Shown in pieces: positions 44,546 through 57,029 of a DNA stretch of 64,000 bases. Origin of the DNA: Gaeumannomyces sp. JS-464 (taxonomy: Eukaryota > Ascomycota > Sordariomycetes > Magnaporthales > Magnaporthaceae); assembly GCA_002197995.1 (NCBI GenBank), contig NGZR01000006.1, forward strand, positions 1,787,001 to 1,851,000, read 5' to 3'. Below the pieces are notes generated by a model, which saw nothing but the letters and a program-made list of their open reading frames with translations, did no database searches and was not told the DNA's origin. Both the position numbers and the translations under genes were made by a program. Position 1 is the first letter of the stretch, and every line of letters starts with the position of its first letter.

Positions 44546-45216
44546 TTAGGTTTCCGCTTTTAAGCCAAATCCTTTTGGCCACGTTTTATCACCCCGCTTT
44601 TTATTATTAGTAAGTACTTTTTTTCCTTACCATTTCCCTTCCCCTTTTTGTTTAACAAAATGTTTGGCGCGCGTACGAAAACGTCCTTTCGCGAAAAAAA
44701 CCGTTAATTGTAAAAAGCTTTTAGCGATTATTTTTTTTCGCTTTTACGAAATGCCTTCCTATTCGTACTATTACGAGGTTTTAAAGCGTAAAAAGTGTAA
44801 AGCTTTTTTTTAAAACTCGTTTCGATGCGTGGAATACTTCCGGATTAATCGCTCGGGGTGCGATATTTTAAAAGCCCTCCTTTTTAAAGCTTCGGAATAT
44901 CGTTACATAATATTTTAAGCTTAAAGCTAAGCTAAAAAAGGCGGAAAAAAAGGTTTTCCGTTTCCGAAAACAAAAACGGATATGGCTAAAAAAAATGATG
45001 CGCGCGGTGCGCCGTGGTATTAATTCGGTAAAAAAGTTAAAGCGTATTAAGCGGGAGGAGGCCGACCAGGCAGCTTGCTAAGCTGCTTTACAATTTAAAC
45101 CCTTTATGGCTTTTTCCGTTCTTTTCGATTAGCGGGTGCCTAAAGTTAATTTTAATTTGGATTTGTTTGCCTTTTTTAACTAAGGTAAGCTGTAATTCCT
45201 TTTAACAATTTCTTTA

Positions 45217-45287
45217 GGTTTTGTGGCGCATTGGGCGTGGTTTTGGTCTTTTTACCGAAGTTTCGGGTTCGAATCCCGGCATAACCG
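45217..45287 (+). ncRNA. tRNA-like sequence (71 nt)
   Basis: The acceptor arms GGTTTTG and CATAACC pair in 6 of 7 positions. The A-box-like part is TGGCGCATTGGG, the anticodon arm resembles TTTGG...CCGAA with a T-rich loop (anticodon unclear, possibly UUU), and the T-arm CGGGTTCGAATCCCG is perfect, with B box GGTTCGAATCC. The oversized anticodon loop suggests a pseudogene or tRNA-derived element. It lies between the chromodomain and 3' LTR of G2, antisense to it. Confidence 0.5.
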
Positions 45288-45407
45288 TGTTAGGGAGGTT
45301 TTAATAAAATGTTCTGTTCGAGCTTTGCCTAGTTTTTTTTTTTTTTGCTAACCGTTCGGCGTAAACTTTTTTGCCTTATTTGGTTTCGGTAAGTGTTGCT
45401 TTTTTTT

Positions 45408-45478
45408 AACCCAATGGTAAATCGGTATTATTTATAGCACTTATTTTGTAAATCCCGGGTTCGATTTCCGGCTGGGCT
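45408..45478 (+). ncRNA. Second tRNA-like sequence (71 nt), degenerate
   Basis: The 5' end AACCCAA would pair with CTGGGCT if two G-to-A RIP changes are allowed. The T-arm CCGGGTTCGATTTCCGG is well formed. The anticodon region around TTTTGTAA suggests UGU, but its 3' stem is missing. It has the same length and orientation as the unit 191 bp upstream. An open minus frame here (45,406-45,621) is a shadow. Confidence 0.4.
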
Positions 45479-45599
45479 AAAGTTAGTCCTTTCCACGGTC
45501 GTTTTTCGTATGCCCGTTCGGGTATACGAATTAACGGCTGTGGTAAATGGCCCGCCTTTTTTCCTTTTGCTAACTTTTTTATAAATGTTTTTATTAGTA

Positions 45600-45735
45600 C
45601 TTTTTTAGGAGTTTTTAACAATGCTTAAAGTTTATTCCTTTTTCCTACGTGTTTTTTTCGTAGCCGTACCTTTTCCATTTAATTAGGTACTTTTTAGGCC
45701 TTTTTTTTGGCTTATAGTTTAAAATTTTTTTAATT
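45600..45735 (-). pseudogene. G2 chromodomain
   Basis: The minus frame reads YEIKKILNYKPKKRPKKYLI, then KWKRYGYEKNT, stop, EKGINFKHC. This is a chromodomain with the conserved KWK(G)YG core. Its place after integrase fits a chromovirus. Confidence 0.7.
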
Positions 45736-46319
45736 TCGTATTTTTATTCCGGATTAATTTCCACTAACTCGTCGCTTTTAAAGCCCGGTAGCGCTAATTC
45801 GAATAGGGAAATATAAAAAACCGGGTGGGATTTTATGGTTAATAGTAATCGGAAATTTATAGTTTACGTTCGAAACCTTTTTTAATATTTTAAACGGTTT
45901 TAATTTTTATAGTTTAGCTTATCGCTTAGTCGTTTTGTTTTAATGTTTCGTCGAAAAAGGTAAACGCTATCCCCCTTTTTAAAGGTTAGTTTTTCGATCC
46001 TTTTTTTGTTTGCTTAAGTAGTTATACGGTGCCGCAGCTTTTTTAGCTTTTTTTAAAAGTGTTTATGCAATTTAATAAGCTCCGTTATTTGTATTTTCGC
46101 TATTAAAGCATGTTTTCTTACCTTAGGTTCCTTATACGCCGTAAGCGTAAACCTGTAATTCGCATAAAACGGTACAGTTTTTATGCTTTCGTAAATTAAA
46201 TTGTTATAAGCGAACTAAACTATGGGAAATAGTTATACCTAGTTATTTTGTTTATAATTAACATAGTAACGTAAATATTGCTTTATAATTTAGTTCGTCC
46301 GTTTTATTTATCCATTTAT

Positions 46320-46860
46320 TTAAAAGTAGTAGGTTATAAATAAAAAGTATTCCGCTTTTAGCTTATTCGTAAGCCTTTTCCAAAATTTGCTTGTAAATAG
46401 CTTGTTTTTATCCGTAATTAAACGGTTCGGCGTGCCGTATTCCGCTATTACGTGCTTAATAAAAACGTATGCTAATTTAATAGCGTTATTAGTAGGAGTG
46501 TTACTCCTGTTAAAGGCCCGGAGCTTTCCCATAGTAACGCATAAAGATTTATAAATCTGGTACTGGTTTTTGTATTGTGCATGTTTTAGGAAGGAATTTA
46601 GTTACAGGAAGGAGATTGGAAAATCCCCTTTTGTAAGCTCGTAAAAGCGCACGGGCTTTAGGCCCGTTGCTCCACGAGGTGTGGAGTTTATTCCGGTGCA
46701 CGCGCTAATTACGTGGATTAACAGTTACTGCTTTTTTTATACGGTAAAAATAAGGCATATTTAGTAAACCTATCTATTATTACTAGTATATTATCGTATT
46801 TTACTCCAGTTATTGGTTTTTTAAATTAGGGAAATTTAATAACGAAGTTTATAATAATTT
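46320..46860 (-). pseudogene. G2 integrase core, interrupted by a solo LTR
   Basis: The N-terminal part (about 46,730-46,860) reads ITGVKYDNILVIIDRFTKYA, then LFLPYKKSS. The C-terminal part (46,320-46,480) reads AIKLAYVFIKHVIAEYGTPN, then RLITDKNKLFTSKFWKRL (second Asp region). The two are contiguous once the 46,490-46,723 insertion is ignored. Confidence 0.85.
46487..46728 (+). mobile_element. Solo LTR of the TGTTAGTAGG family, in the G2 integrase
   Basis: It shares termini with 54,684-54,954 (TAGTAGGAGTG at the left, ACA at the right). The right flank is GTTAC. The left junction reads GTTATTAGTAGG instead of the expected GTTAC plus TGTTAGTAGG, explained by loss of CTG. It retains CpA/TpG, so it was little affected by RIP. 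Its position splits the integrase reading frame. Confidence 0.65.
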
Positions 46861-49800
46861 CTTATTATACTTTGCTTAGTGCTAGCAAAGGTTGCAAAAG
46901 CCTATAAGGCTTATGTTTGCTAACCTTATTTTTAGCGCAGCTTTCGCAATTTTTTATTGCGTTTTATATTTCGGCTTAAGTTTTTGCGAACCTGTAATAT
47001 TATATATAACCGTTTTTACGTTTTAATTACGCTTTAATAGCCATATGCTAATTGGTTATAAACTTATTAGATTTTTTTTAGGGTTTAAACTTTTCCCTAC
47101 CAAACCGTTTTAGCGAATATCTTTTATGCCGAAATTAAAAATCCGTTTGGTTTTTTCCGTTAAAATTACTTATGTTTTTTTAGGTATTACGATTTAGTGG
47201 TTCGGTCGACGGCTTAAAGCATTCGCCCGGCCGTTTTTCGACGCTTTCCGGTATTCGATCCAAATGTCGTAATTTTACAAAAATTCGCTTTAGCAAATTT
47301 ATCGCTTATTTAAATTTTTACTAATAGTAAAATATGTTAGGTTTTTATAGTTCGTATATTATATAACTTAATGCTTAACTTTATAAAAATATGGTCGCCA
47401 CTTTTTAAATGCTTAAATAATTGCCAAAAGTTTTTTTATCGTAAATTTGGTAGTTTAATTTAAGTTTATTTAACTTTTGCGAAAAAAACGCGCAAAAGTG
47501 CAACCGTTTTTAATCGTTTTGCTATTCGAGTTAGCCGCCGATCGCGTAATCCGACGCGTTAGTTTTAACTTTAAAAGGTTTTTTAAATTTGGGAATGCTA
47601 ATATTAGTTCTTTTAATATAGCGTTTTGTAATTGCTTAAAAGCTTTTTATTTTGCTTTTCCTAATAAAACTAGTCGTCGTTTTTAATAAAGTTCGTAAAT
47701 AGTATAGCGATTTTGCTATAACCACGAATAACCGTTTATAAAAGTTTAAAAACTTTAAAAACCTTTATATTTCCATAACGTTTTTAAATATAAGCCATTT
47801 TTTAACTTCCTTAACTTTTTTGGAATTTATGCAAACTTATCCAAATGTAATTACGAACTTTAAAAAAGTGACTTTTTGCGAATGCTATTCGCATTTTTCT
47901 AGTTTAACGAAAAGCTTTGCGTTTAGCAGTTTTTAAAACACTTTATGCACGTATTAACTATGCTTTTTTATCGTTTTCGAAAAAATTAAAATATCGTTTA
48001 AATACGCAAGGATAAAAATGTTAAAGTATTCGCGTAATATATGGTTAATTATCTTTTAAAACATAGCTAATGCATTAGTAAGCCCGAAAGTTATTACTAA
48101 AAATTCGTAGCATTTAAACTTTATTTTAAAAGTCGTAAGCCACTTTTAGCCTTTTTTAATCCGTTTAAGCTATAAGCTTTCCGTAAATCCAAAGCCGTAA
48201 AATACTAAGCTTTACTAAGCTTATTTCGAAGCTCGTTAATAAAAAGCAAAGGATATCGATTTTTAACAATAGTTTCGTTTAGCGGTCGATAATCGATACA
48301 TATTTTCTCCGTCCCGTTTTTCTTTTTTTTTTATAAAATCCCGTATTTTATTAAAAAATCGAAATGTTTAACATATCCCTTTCGTAAGTTTTCTTTTAAT
48401 TGCTTTTTTAACACCTTTTATTACCGAGGGCTAAACTAATATAGCTTTTGGTATTTAGGCTACGTTTTTAGTTTAAGTTTAATTTTAAGGTTAAACGGTT
48501 TATGTTTAGGAAACACCGTTTTTAGGTTTTTCCGAAACAATTTTTCGTATTTGTGGTATTTTTTTAAAATATTCGCGAGCCGTTTTTTGGTTTAATCGTT
48601 TTGGTCGCTTTTTACCTTAAACAATCGTATATTCGTCGATTTTAAATGCAAAGCTAAATTATTAAGTTTTATTACCGTTATAACCCTTTTTCGCTGCTTT
48701 TTATGCTTACGGTTTAAGATTCGTAATTAGTAAACCGTTTTAATTACTTGTGGCTTTTTTTATTGGATTTAGCTAGTGGTTTAATTTATTCGTAAATTAT
48801 TTTTCCTAAGTTAAAGGATTCCGAAAATAACATTTCCTTCTTTTATATTTAGCTTATCCAATATAATAATAACGTTTTTTCCGCTTTAAGTGCGTAATGT
48901 TATTAATTGCGTTTTTTAATTAATCCATTTTTTATTATAAGCAATAGGTATTTTTTCGACCGTTTTTAGTTAATACGGTTAGCGTTTCCGTTTTATAAGG
49001 ATTCCATACCGTTTAACCGCTTATAGCGATATATAATCGCTTTATATTTCGCAATCGATTATTACCTTAACTTTTTTCTTTTAATACTTTATCCGGAATA
49101 TTAATAGGTCGTATAATTAATTCGATTTTATTATCGCGAAGGTTTTTATCGGTTTTTTTTTCCCATTTCGTACTTTTTATTTAAATAGCTCGTTTAGTTT
49201 TTTAATAAAAGGAATAAATACCGCACGTTTATCTTTTTATCCGGGTTAAACGGTACGTACGTTTACGTAATCTCCTAATGCTAAGCTTTCGCCTTTTATG
49301 CTATACGCTTTTTGCATTTCGTAATTTCGCATTTTCCTTAATCGAGCGTTTTGGTAACGTATAGTATCGGGTGCCGTTCGTTAGGTTTAAAAATTGCGGT
49401 AAATTTGCCGATCCGGGCTAATTTCTACCGTGGTAATTAAAATGCTAAACGGGGCTTAACTTTTAGCTTGCTTTTTATTTTTCGTGGAAAAAAAATCGTA
49501 TTTAAGCTTAAGTCGTAAATGGAATTTGCATTTTCCATAAATACATTTTGCTTAAAAAAGGTGTAAATGTTTCGGGTATTTTATATCGATATTAAAGTAA
49601 TCCTTAGGATTTAACGCAATTATATTTTAACTCGTTTACGTTATTAAACTTATAATTAGCATATTTAACTTTTTATTAATTGCTAAACTATAATAAAAGC
49701 TAACTATTGTTTTCGTTTGCTAAAGTAACGTAACATAATAAGCTATTTGGGTATTTTAAAACTTTAACGTTTTAAAAGCATTTAAATACGTTAAATAGCG

Positions 49801-51326
49801 TAAAAACGCGTTAATTTTTCCAACTTTCGCAAATTATAAATATAAAAGCTACATTGTTTAAACCTTTTACGTACTTCCAAAATTCGGTTATTTTAAAGTT
49901 TTAACCATTTTAATTTATTTCCGCGTTAATATTAAGGTTTTCCAACTTTTAAAAAAGGTGTATTTAGTTTAAAAGCTTTTTTCGGGCTTTTTTTTCCTTC
50001 GAACTATTTGCTAAAATTGCTCCGTTTTAGGTTTAATAAAAAGCGGCGTTATTTTTTTCTTTTAAATTTTCGGGCCCGAAAACAATCCGCTATTCCCTTT
50101 CGCTATCGTATTTAACCTTAATAGTTTTAAATATAGCAATATTTCGCGGTTTTTAAAAATACTATCCGGTAACCTTTTTATTAAATTAGTATATAACGCA
50201 TAGCTTATCGTAGTAATACGCCCAATTAAACGCTATTTTAAAATATAATCCCTTTTATATTAGGCTTTTTTACGTTCGTTAAAAGTTCGTTATTTAACGG
50301 TTATTATTTCGTTAAAAGTAATTGGTTTTAACGTAGCCGATTTAGCCGTATTTAAAGCATTTCCCGTTTTTTAGGTTTTGCTTTTGCTTTTTTACTACTT
50401 TTATTATTAGTAAACGGCTTTCGCATTAAAATTTATAAAGTTTAAATGCGTTTTATAAACCGTACTAGGTTATTACTTAGCCTTTTTGTAATTAACTTTA
50501 TTTTATACCGCATTTTTAAAATTATATCCTTTTTTTCTTATTATCGTTCGTATAATTTATCGCTAATGCGAACCGCGTTTCGAACGTAATTCGTAAAAAA
50601 CTCCGGGCGATTTTGCTTTGCGAGTTCGTCTTTTACGTTTTCGCGTAATCCGTTATAAAAGTGCAGCATTAACGTAGCGTCGCTTTAGTTAAATTTAATG
50701 CTAATTCGTTAAAAATTTGCAGCGTATTTGGTTACGGCTTTTCGTTATTTAAAAGCTAGCAAATTTTTTTCGGCGATTCGGGTTTCGTCGATTATTTCGA
50801 ACACTTTTTCGACCTTTTTTCCAAAAGTTTCGAAATTAGCGAAAATAATTTTAATAGTTTCTTAGCTATCCTTATACTTTTTAAAGTAATCGCTTTAAGT
50901 CGGTTAAAACTATTTTTTCACTTTGCCATTTAGCTTAATAGCAGCGTAAGCGATTTTTTATTTTTCGCTTACGAATTGCTATTCGTAAAACTTAAAATAG
51001 ATTTTGCATTTGGTAAAATACGTTTTAAATTTGCCGTTTTCCTTTCCGGAAAAGTCCGGAAACGGGAATTTGTACGCTTTAACCGCAATAGGTGCCTCGA
51101 AAGATACTAATTTCGTAGTAAACTGCTTTATTTCGGTTTAACTTTTGGCGATTTCGTCCGCTATAAGCTTAAAAAGGCTAGCCGTGTTAGCGGTTTTGTT
51201 AAAGTCGTATTTAATACCGTTAAAAGTAAAAACCGTGGTTTTTTCCTTTTTAAGCTTTTTGCTGCTACTCGCTATAGCTGTACTATTTTTTCCTTTTAAC
51301 GAAGTACTAAATAGGATTAGTTAAAA

Positions 51327-51698
51327 TGTTACAATTAGGGGTTTACTTTTAAAGTAAGGCATTTCGGGGGTGGAAAGGATAATATCGCTAGTGCTAGTAA
51401 ATAGGGAATTACGTAATTTAAAAGGATAATTTAATTGCTTATTTTAGGGGATGCTTAAAAGCTAACTTAAGTTAACTAATGCTAAAACCCTAGTTAAAGC
51501 TATTTAAAATAATAGGACATCCATTTTTTATATATACGCTGCCTTTTGCTTTAGGTTAAGTTGGATTTGTAGCTTTGCCACAAATTTACAAATCCTTTTT
51601 GGTTTACGTAACTCCACGTAACCGGGGCGGGGCGGAGGCACCATTTCGGGGCCCCTTCCCGTTTTGCTATTTTGGGGGCTTGCATGCTGGTTGTAACA
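51327..51698 (-). repeat. G2 5' LTR (372 bp)
   Basis: It begins TGTTACAA and ends TTGTAACA, a perfect 8-bp terminal inverted repeat. It has a single copy of the ~38-bp internal unit. The 76-bp length difference from the 3' LTR equals two units, consistent with loss by slippage or recombination after insertion. Confidence 0.9.
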
Positions 51699-52743
51699 GT
51701 TAGCTATTTAGCGGTTATTATTTCGTTAAAAGCAGTTTGCTTTAACGTAACCGGTTTAGCCGCATTTAAAACACTTCCTATTTTTCGAGTTCTACTTTTA
51801 CCTTTTTTACTACTTTTACTATTAGTAAACGGCTTTCGCATTAACGTTTATAAAGTTTAAATGCGTTTTGTAAACCGTAATAGGTTGTTATTTAGTTTTT
51901 TTCTAGTTAGTTTTATTACTTTATACTGCATTTTTAAAACTATATCCTTTTTTTTGTTATTATCCATATAATTTATCGCTAATATAAACCGCGTTTTTAA
52001 CGTAATTTGTAAAAAACTTCGAGCGATTTTATTTCGCGAGTTTATCTTTTACGTTTTCGCGCAATTTGTTATAAAAGTACAATATTAACGTAGCGTTATT
52101 TTAATCGAGTTTAATGCTAATTCGTTAAAAGTTTACGGCGTATTTAAATATAAGCTTTTATTATTTAAAAGCTAGCAAATTTTTTTCGGCGATTCGGGCT
52201 TTTATTAACTTTTTCGAACATTTTTTCGACTTTTTTTCCAAAGGTTTTAAAACTTGCAAAAATAATTTTAATAACTTTTTAATTATTTTTATATTTTTAA
52301 AATAATTAATCCAAATTAATTAAAACCATTTTTTCATTTTACCGTTTAACTTGGTAATAGCGTAAGCGACGTTTTGTTTTCCGCTTACAAACTGCTATTT
52401 GTAAAATTTAAAATAGCTTTTGCATTTAGTAAAAAACGTTTTAAATTTGCCGTTTTCCTTTTTGTAAAAGTTTAAAAACAAGAATTTATACGCTCGAACT
52501 ACGATAAGTGCTTTAAAAAACATTAATTTCGTAATAAATTGCTTTATTTCGGCTTAGCTTTTAACAATTTCATTCGTTATAAACTTAAAAAAGTTAACCG
52601 TGTTAATAGCTTTTTTTTAAGTGGTACTTAACACCGTTAAAAGTAAAAACCGTGGTTTTTTTCCTTTTTAAGCTTTTTATTATTATTTATTATAATTGCA
52701 TTGTTTTTTCCTTTAATAAAGTATTAAATAAAATTAATTAAAA
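51699..52743 (-). pseudogene. Gypsy G1 gag fragment
   Basis: It continues G1 after G2, starting with the duplicated GTTAG. It is colinear with 50,290-51,326 of G2. It ends at the G1 5' LTR (TGTTATAATTAAAGG at 52,744). It is more RIP-altered than the G2 copy. Confidence 0.85.
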
Positions 52744-52899
52744 TGTTATAATTAAAGGTTTGTTTTTAAAATAAAGCATTTTAAAAGCGGAAAAAACAAT
52801 ATCGCTAGTGTTTATAAATTAAAAAAAACAGGTAATTTAAAAGGGTAATTTAATTGCTTACTTTAAAAAATGTTTAAAAGTTAACTTAAGTTAATTAAT

Positions 52900-53086
52900 T
52901 GTTATAATTTCGTGCTAATAGCACGGGTAAATGGTTTAAAAGTTACTTTTAAACAGCTTTATACATATATAACTAGGGATAGCTTTTGTAACTAAGCCGA
53001 CTTTTTTCCTTCCCATTCCTTTTTATTTTACAAAATAACATTATTTAGCTTTTATTAGCTATTACTTATTAGTTTAGCATATTACA
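52900..53086 (+). repeat. G3 5' LTR (187 bp)
   Basis: It begins TGTTATAATT and ends ATTACA. It contains the hairpin CGTGCTAATAGCACG. It aligns with 60,332-60,520. Confidence 0.9.
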
Positions 53087-54678
53087 TTTTTGTAAAATCT
53101 TTTTTTAAACGCGGGATTATAATTATATTAACATTAATCCCACTTTCGTTAAAAAACGCTACAATTTCGGCTTTAACCTTTTACAACCATTTAAATTTAA
53201 CAGCTATTATCGCGGAATTATAAAAAGGTTTTGCCGGGTTTAAAAAAAATTTGGCCAAATTTTAAAACGATGTTAATAAAGTATTTATCGAATAACGTAG
53301 CGGATAAACCGTATTATCGAAATATAAAACGTTTAATTTAAGCTCGTAAACGCTTTGCTTTCGTTTTCCAAACGAAAACCACTTAAAAACCTTTTACCTT
53401 ATAACGGCGACGGGTAAAACTTCGACGCATAACGGAACGCGATTTAATATAAAATAACTCGAAACGCGGAATTTATCGGAAATTTACGCGATTATTATGA
53501 ATATATTTAGGCTTTTTTGGCTTAAACTAACCAAAAAGTAATGCGCTTATAATACGAAACCGGGGGCCGTTATAACGAATATAACCTATTGCAATTTTTT
53601 AACCACTTCCCTTTTATTTTTAATAATCCATATAAAAAGGCCGAAATTTTATCGAAATTAAAAGCGTTTAAAATAAAGCCGGGCTAAACGTTCGCTATTT
53701 TTATTACGAAATTTAAAACTTTATTAGCAGCGGTTAAAAGCATTGCATAACGAACGAAATTAAAATTAATTACTTTCGTTTGCGCATTTCGAATAAAATT
53801 CGATTAGTTGCAATTTCGAGCGAAAAGTAGCAATCCATATATAACGGTATGGTAAATATATATAAGCGTATCGTTTAAACGTTAAAAGCGATCGATATAA
53901 ATAACAAGTTAAAAAAAAACACCCACCTTTTACGCCGCATACCGAATTACAAGCGGAACGGGGGATATACTTATAACGGGTGCAAACGTAGCTAATACTA
54001 GTTCCGGGGAAGCGGGGAATAGGAAGCACGCAAACCTAAAGCGCTTTAAGTATCCCAGGAAATGTTTCGCTAGCAACGCGAAGCCGGGGCGGGCTTAAAC
54101 TGCGGTAGCTAGGAACATGAAAAACGGGCGTGCCATTATTAAAACGCGATCCATTTTAAAGCTATAACGGTATTAAAAACGGCGACGATAAGCATTAATA
54201 CGAAAAACGAATAACTTTTAACATAAATTTTAGTTAAAAAAAACGCCGCAATAACGGGATAAATTAACAATTAAGAAATTGTATATTAAAAAATGGAAAA
54301 ACGAGTTAAAAAAATTAAATATAATATAAATTGCTTCCTATTTTTAGTATTAATATTGCTTAATTCCGTTAAATTTGTAAACGTATAAGTGGATTCCAGT
54401 TGCGAATATTACGTAGCGATAAGCGAGAATTTCGCGGTAAAAATCGGAATTAAATGGTTATAACTCCGGACGTTACGCTAGTTTAGCTTAGTTTTAAAAC
54501 GTATACTAATAGCAATTAATTAAATTGCTAAATGCGAAATGAATTTAAACGGGTAAGTATTTTCCGTTGTATTTTACGTTATTTTAGGAATGTTTACAAA
54601 TGTTATTTTAAACTTATTATAAATAAAGCATAACCGCGTAAAGTTAAACGCGGCGGGGGGCTTTTTTCGAATAAAAGT

Positions 54679-54959
54679 AATATTGTTAGTAGGAGTGGTA
54701 CTTTTATAGGCACGGAAATTTCCTAAAAGGAAAAAACAAAAATCTATAGATTTAAAACTGGTGTTTGTAGTAATGCATGAAGAGGAAGGAGATTTAGCTA
54801 TAGGAGAGGGGGCTAACAGGCCCCCTTTTATCCGTGAAAGGGTTTGGGCTTTTAGGTTACGTGGGCCTTGTGGGCCTTGTAGGCCTTAGGAGCTTCCCAA
54901 GCCTCCCAGGCCTCCAAATCCTTCGAGTGCATGCGCCGGAATAACTATCCGACAAATAT
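54679..54959 (+). mobile_element. Solo LTR (271 bp) of the TGTTAGTAGG family with duplication AATAT
   Basis: The LTR 54,684-54,954 starts TGTTAGTAGGAGTG and ends CCGACA. AATAT precedes (54,679-54,683) and follows (54,955-54,959) it. It is GC-richer and less RIP-altered than G3 around it, so it inserted late. Its relative at 46,487-46,723 has similar ends and a diverged middle. Confidence 0.8.
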
Positions 54960-55485
54960 AAAGTATAATGGTTTAAAAGCGCCCGGTTAAATAATAGCGA
55001 ATAATTAAACGCGGTAATTAGTAGCGTTTTTACGGCGGCGTGTTAAAAATAGCGACGAAACCAAACTTAAAAGTACGAGTTCGACGCTACGTTATTAAAA
55101 AAAATAACGCGAATTTTATTAGCAACCCGCGATAATTACGAAAAAAAAATCAATTATATTTAAATTACTTTTAAAATTGCAAAATTTTACGAACTTATTT
55201 AATAAAAGCAAAGCATTAATTTTGCTACCGTATTAAAAAATTATAAATTATTATATTCGATTTAAAATAAATAGTATTAAAAATAAACCGGAATTATTTT
55301 ACAGCCGATTATATAGCATGTTTCGAAACCAGCTTTTTAAATTACGTTAATAAATTATAAACTTAATAAATAAAAGCTGGATTTAAGCTAGCTTTTTTCC
55401 AATAGTAGCGCTAATGTTAATAATAAAAAAACTAATAAACAGTTAACGTTTATACGTAAATTACAAAACGTTTAATGCGATTACG

Positions 55486-55790
55486 TTGCAAAACCGTTAC
55501 CTATTCCCATTAGTAAAAAAAACCTTCCGATTTTTAACCAAAGCGAAATGGTTTATTTTAATAAACGTTAAATTCGCTTTTTATAAAATCCGAATAATAA
55601 AAAAAGACGAGCATTTAACGGCTTTTCGCATTAAGTTTAGCTTATTCGAATGGCTAGTATATCCGTTTAGGTTAGCAAGCGTTTTAGCTACTTTTTAACG
55701 TTATATTAATAACGTGTTAAAAAACATCCTAAACGATTACGTATTAGCATATTTAAACAATATGTTAATTTTTTTCGGGCACGCGTAAAG
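55486..55790 (+). pseudogene. G3 reverse transcriptase core
   Basis: The open frame 55,486-55,698 encodes NRYLFPLVKKTFRFLTKAKW and AFRIKFSLFEWLVYPFRLAS, typical Ty3/Gypsy RT. After a stop the frame gives YVLAYLNNMLIFF near 55,740, where YLDDILIF is expected, so both catalytic Asp are lost. Confidence 0.85.
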
Positions 55791-57029
55791 CCCATATGGT
55801 TAAAATTCGAAAATTTTTCCAGCGATTACGCGAAACCGGGCTAAATTTAAATTTGGATAAAAGCAAATTCGGAATATAAAACGTTAAAATTTTAAGTTTT
55901 ATTATTAAAATAAAAAAAGGAATTTAAACGGACCCGGAAAAAGTCCGCGCTATTTGGGAATAAAAAGCGCTAAAAAAATTTCGAAATTTTTATGGTTTTT
56001 TAAACTTCGTTAACTTTTACCGAAATTTTATCGATAAATATTTTAACTTAACAGCGTTATTAATAGCGTTAACGAAAAAAAAGCCATATTTAATTAGTTC
56101 GAATAAATTAACGCGGCTTTTAAAAAGTTTAAATTAGCTTTTATGCAAACTTTAATATTAGTGTAATAAAACCCCGATTTAAATACGAAGGTTAATGCAA
56201 ACTGCTTAAGCACCGCGTTAAAAGGGTGCCTTTTTTAACGCGGCAAAAACGGGATTTAACGCTTAATCGCGTTTTATTTAGCTAAATTTAAAAATAGTTA
56301 ACGGAATTACGCAATTTATAATAAGGAACTTTTAACGGTAATTGTTTGCGTTAAAACGTTAAAATTAAAATTTCGTAACGTGCGAAAGCCATTTTTAATT
56401 TAAATAAACCATAAAACTTTGGAATATTTTTTTAACCTTCGGAAAGTTTTTAAACGGTAAATGCATTAAACGAAAACGCTATTAAAATTCGATTATAATT
56501 TGTAATACAAATTAAAAAAATACGCCATTTTCCCAAATGTTTTATTACGAAAAAAACAAGATAAATCGATAAAGCCTCGCAAAATAATAGTTTTATACCT
56601 AGCTTACCCCGCGATAACTTTAATTTTAATAAAAACGCTGGAAAATATAATATTAAAAGTGATAAACGCTTATTTTAAGTCCTGTATTTTGCCAGCTAGC
56701 AAACTGCTTTTTTACGAAATAAACATCGCAAAACTTTAAGAAAAAGCTCTGCGTTAAAACCCTAATTATAAAGCGAAATTTAATATAATACGGGCAAATG
56801 TATAAAAGTTTCCCCACGTTATCGATACGAAAGCACAAATTATAAATTGCGCTATTAGCGTATAAAAAGCTTTGCAATATAAAAAACGTTTGTAATTACC
56901 GGTATAAAAACCATTAATAATTATAATAACTTAAAAAATACACGCGTTATTTATCGTAAAATACGCGGGTAAAAATAACACGTTTAAAATATTATACCGT
57001 AATTATTATTAAAAAGGGATGTTATAAAA

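Larger units (their letters stand above)
44098..51698 (-). mobile_element. Gypsy G2 (7.6 kb, chromovirus type), nested inside a same-family element
   Basis: Its LTRs are at 44,098-44,545 and 51,327-51,698. The duplication GTTAG lies outside each LTR (44,093-44,097 and 51,699-51,703). The sense is minus: gag about 51,300-49,900, RT box near 48,000, RNase H 47,820-47,430, integrase 46,860-46,320 (itself interrupted) and chromodomain near 45,600-45,735. G1 sequence continues on both sides in the same orientation, so G2 inserted into a relative. RIP has destroyed the coding capacity. Confidence 0.9.
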
